From IMG/VR virus record IMGVR_UViG_3300044951_001887, positions 1 through 64,000 of that record: 64,000 nucleotides of DNA; one strand, 5' to 3'. Every line of letters starts with the position of its first letter. Position 1 is the stretch's first letter. The position numbers and the translations under genes were made by a program. Below, piece by piece: positions 63,931 through 64,000 of the stretch. Origin of the DNA: a virus. The notes under the pieces are model-generated. The model was not told the DNA's origin. It made no database searches and saw only the letters and a program-made list of their open reading frames with translations.

Positions 63931-64000
63931 AAGCAACACACAGCCGAGGAATAAACCCTCGCAACCCTTTGATTCCAAAGGGAATTCTAGCGCCCGCACC

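Overview
The window is part of the genome of a tailed double-stranded DNA phage of a Gram-negative host. The evidence is virion genes, a holin / M15 endolysin / Rz-Rz1 spanin lysis block, a complete phage replication-recombination set, dense head-to-tail genes with ATGA, GTGA or TAATG overlaps, eight free-standing homing-type endonucleases, and a tRNA/tmRNA cluster. The phage looks temperate: at 14.6-16.7 kb it has the 3' part of a tRNA-Val gene (candidate attP), a tyrosine integrase, an excisionase-like gene and an XRE-type repressor. I cannot name the host. The tRNA-Val fragment and the permuted tmRNA with an unusual T-arm fit Alpha- or Betaproteobacteria.

Layout. 0-3.6 kb: end of the virion genes (tail fibre and two related structural proteins). 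3.7-5.2 kb: lysis. 5.2-14.6 kb: metallophosphoesterase, PhoH, an Hfq-like protein, DnaB-type helicase, DnaG-type primase, ATP-dependent DNA ligase and small genes. 14.6-17.2 kb: integration and immunity. 17.3-20.5 kb: a VWA/metallopeptidase protein plus MoxR/CobS-like AAA+ ATPase. 20.5-32.2 kb: GIY-YIG nuclease, sigma-70-like factor, DnaE-type polymerase with a UDG-like C-terminus, ssDNA-binding protein, flap nuclease and RecA. 32.2-37.6 kb: SbcD/SbcC-type nuclease and RuvC-like resolvase. 38.2-40.7 kb: class II ribonucleotide reductase. 41.4-45 kb: tRNAs Met, Tyr, a Leu-like tRNA, Thr and Arg, and a circularly permuted tmRNA disrupted by an HNH gene. 46-48 kb: ThyX, dUTPase and a P-loop kinase. 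48-64 kb: RNA ligase, DnaQ-like exonuclease, SpoT-like hydrolase, RadC and many small accessory genes.

Regulation is the most striking feature. A short dyad, AGTCA-N4-TGACT, recurs at about 36 mostly intergenic places (19 perfect by my count), in front of nearly every transcription unit. It lies in the spacer or -10 of promoters, over the -35, or just after the -10. This suggests a genome-wide operator network. A second promoter-like box, CC(T/A) 13 nt before a -10-like hexamer, followed in seven copies by a conserved leader that starts ATGAAGTCTCTGAAACG, drives the small genes of the right arm. The phage also encodes a sigma-70-like factor and a repressor that could read these sites.

Other highlights: a phage-borne two-piece tmRNA with tag ANDEQYTVLQAA, whose 3' part is duplicated around an HNH gene; at least five unrelated proteins ending in G-(S/D/A)-W; and an Hfq-like protein beside the replicative helicase. 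All functions are inferred from motifs read by eye, and no database search was run.
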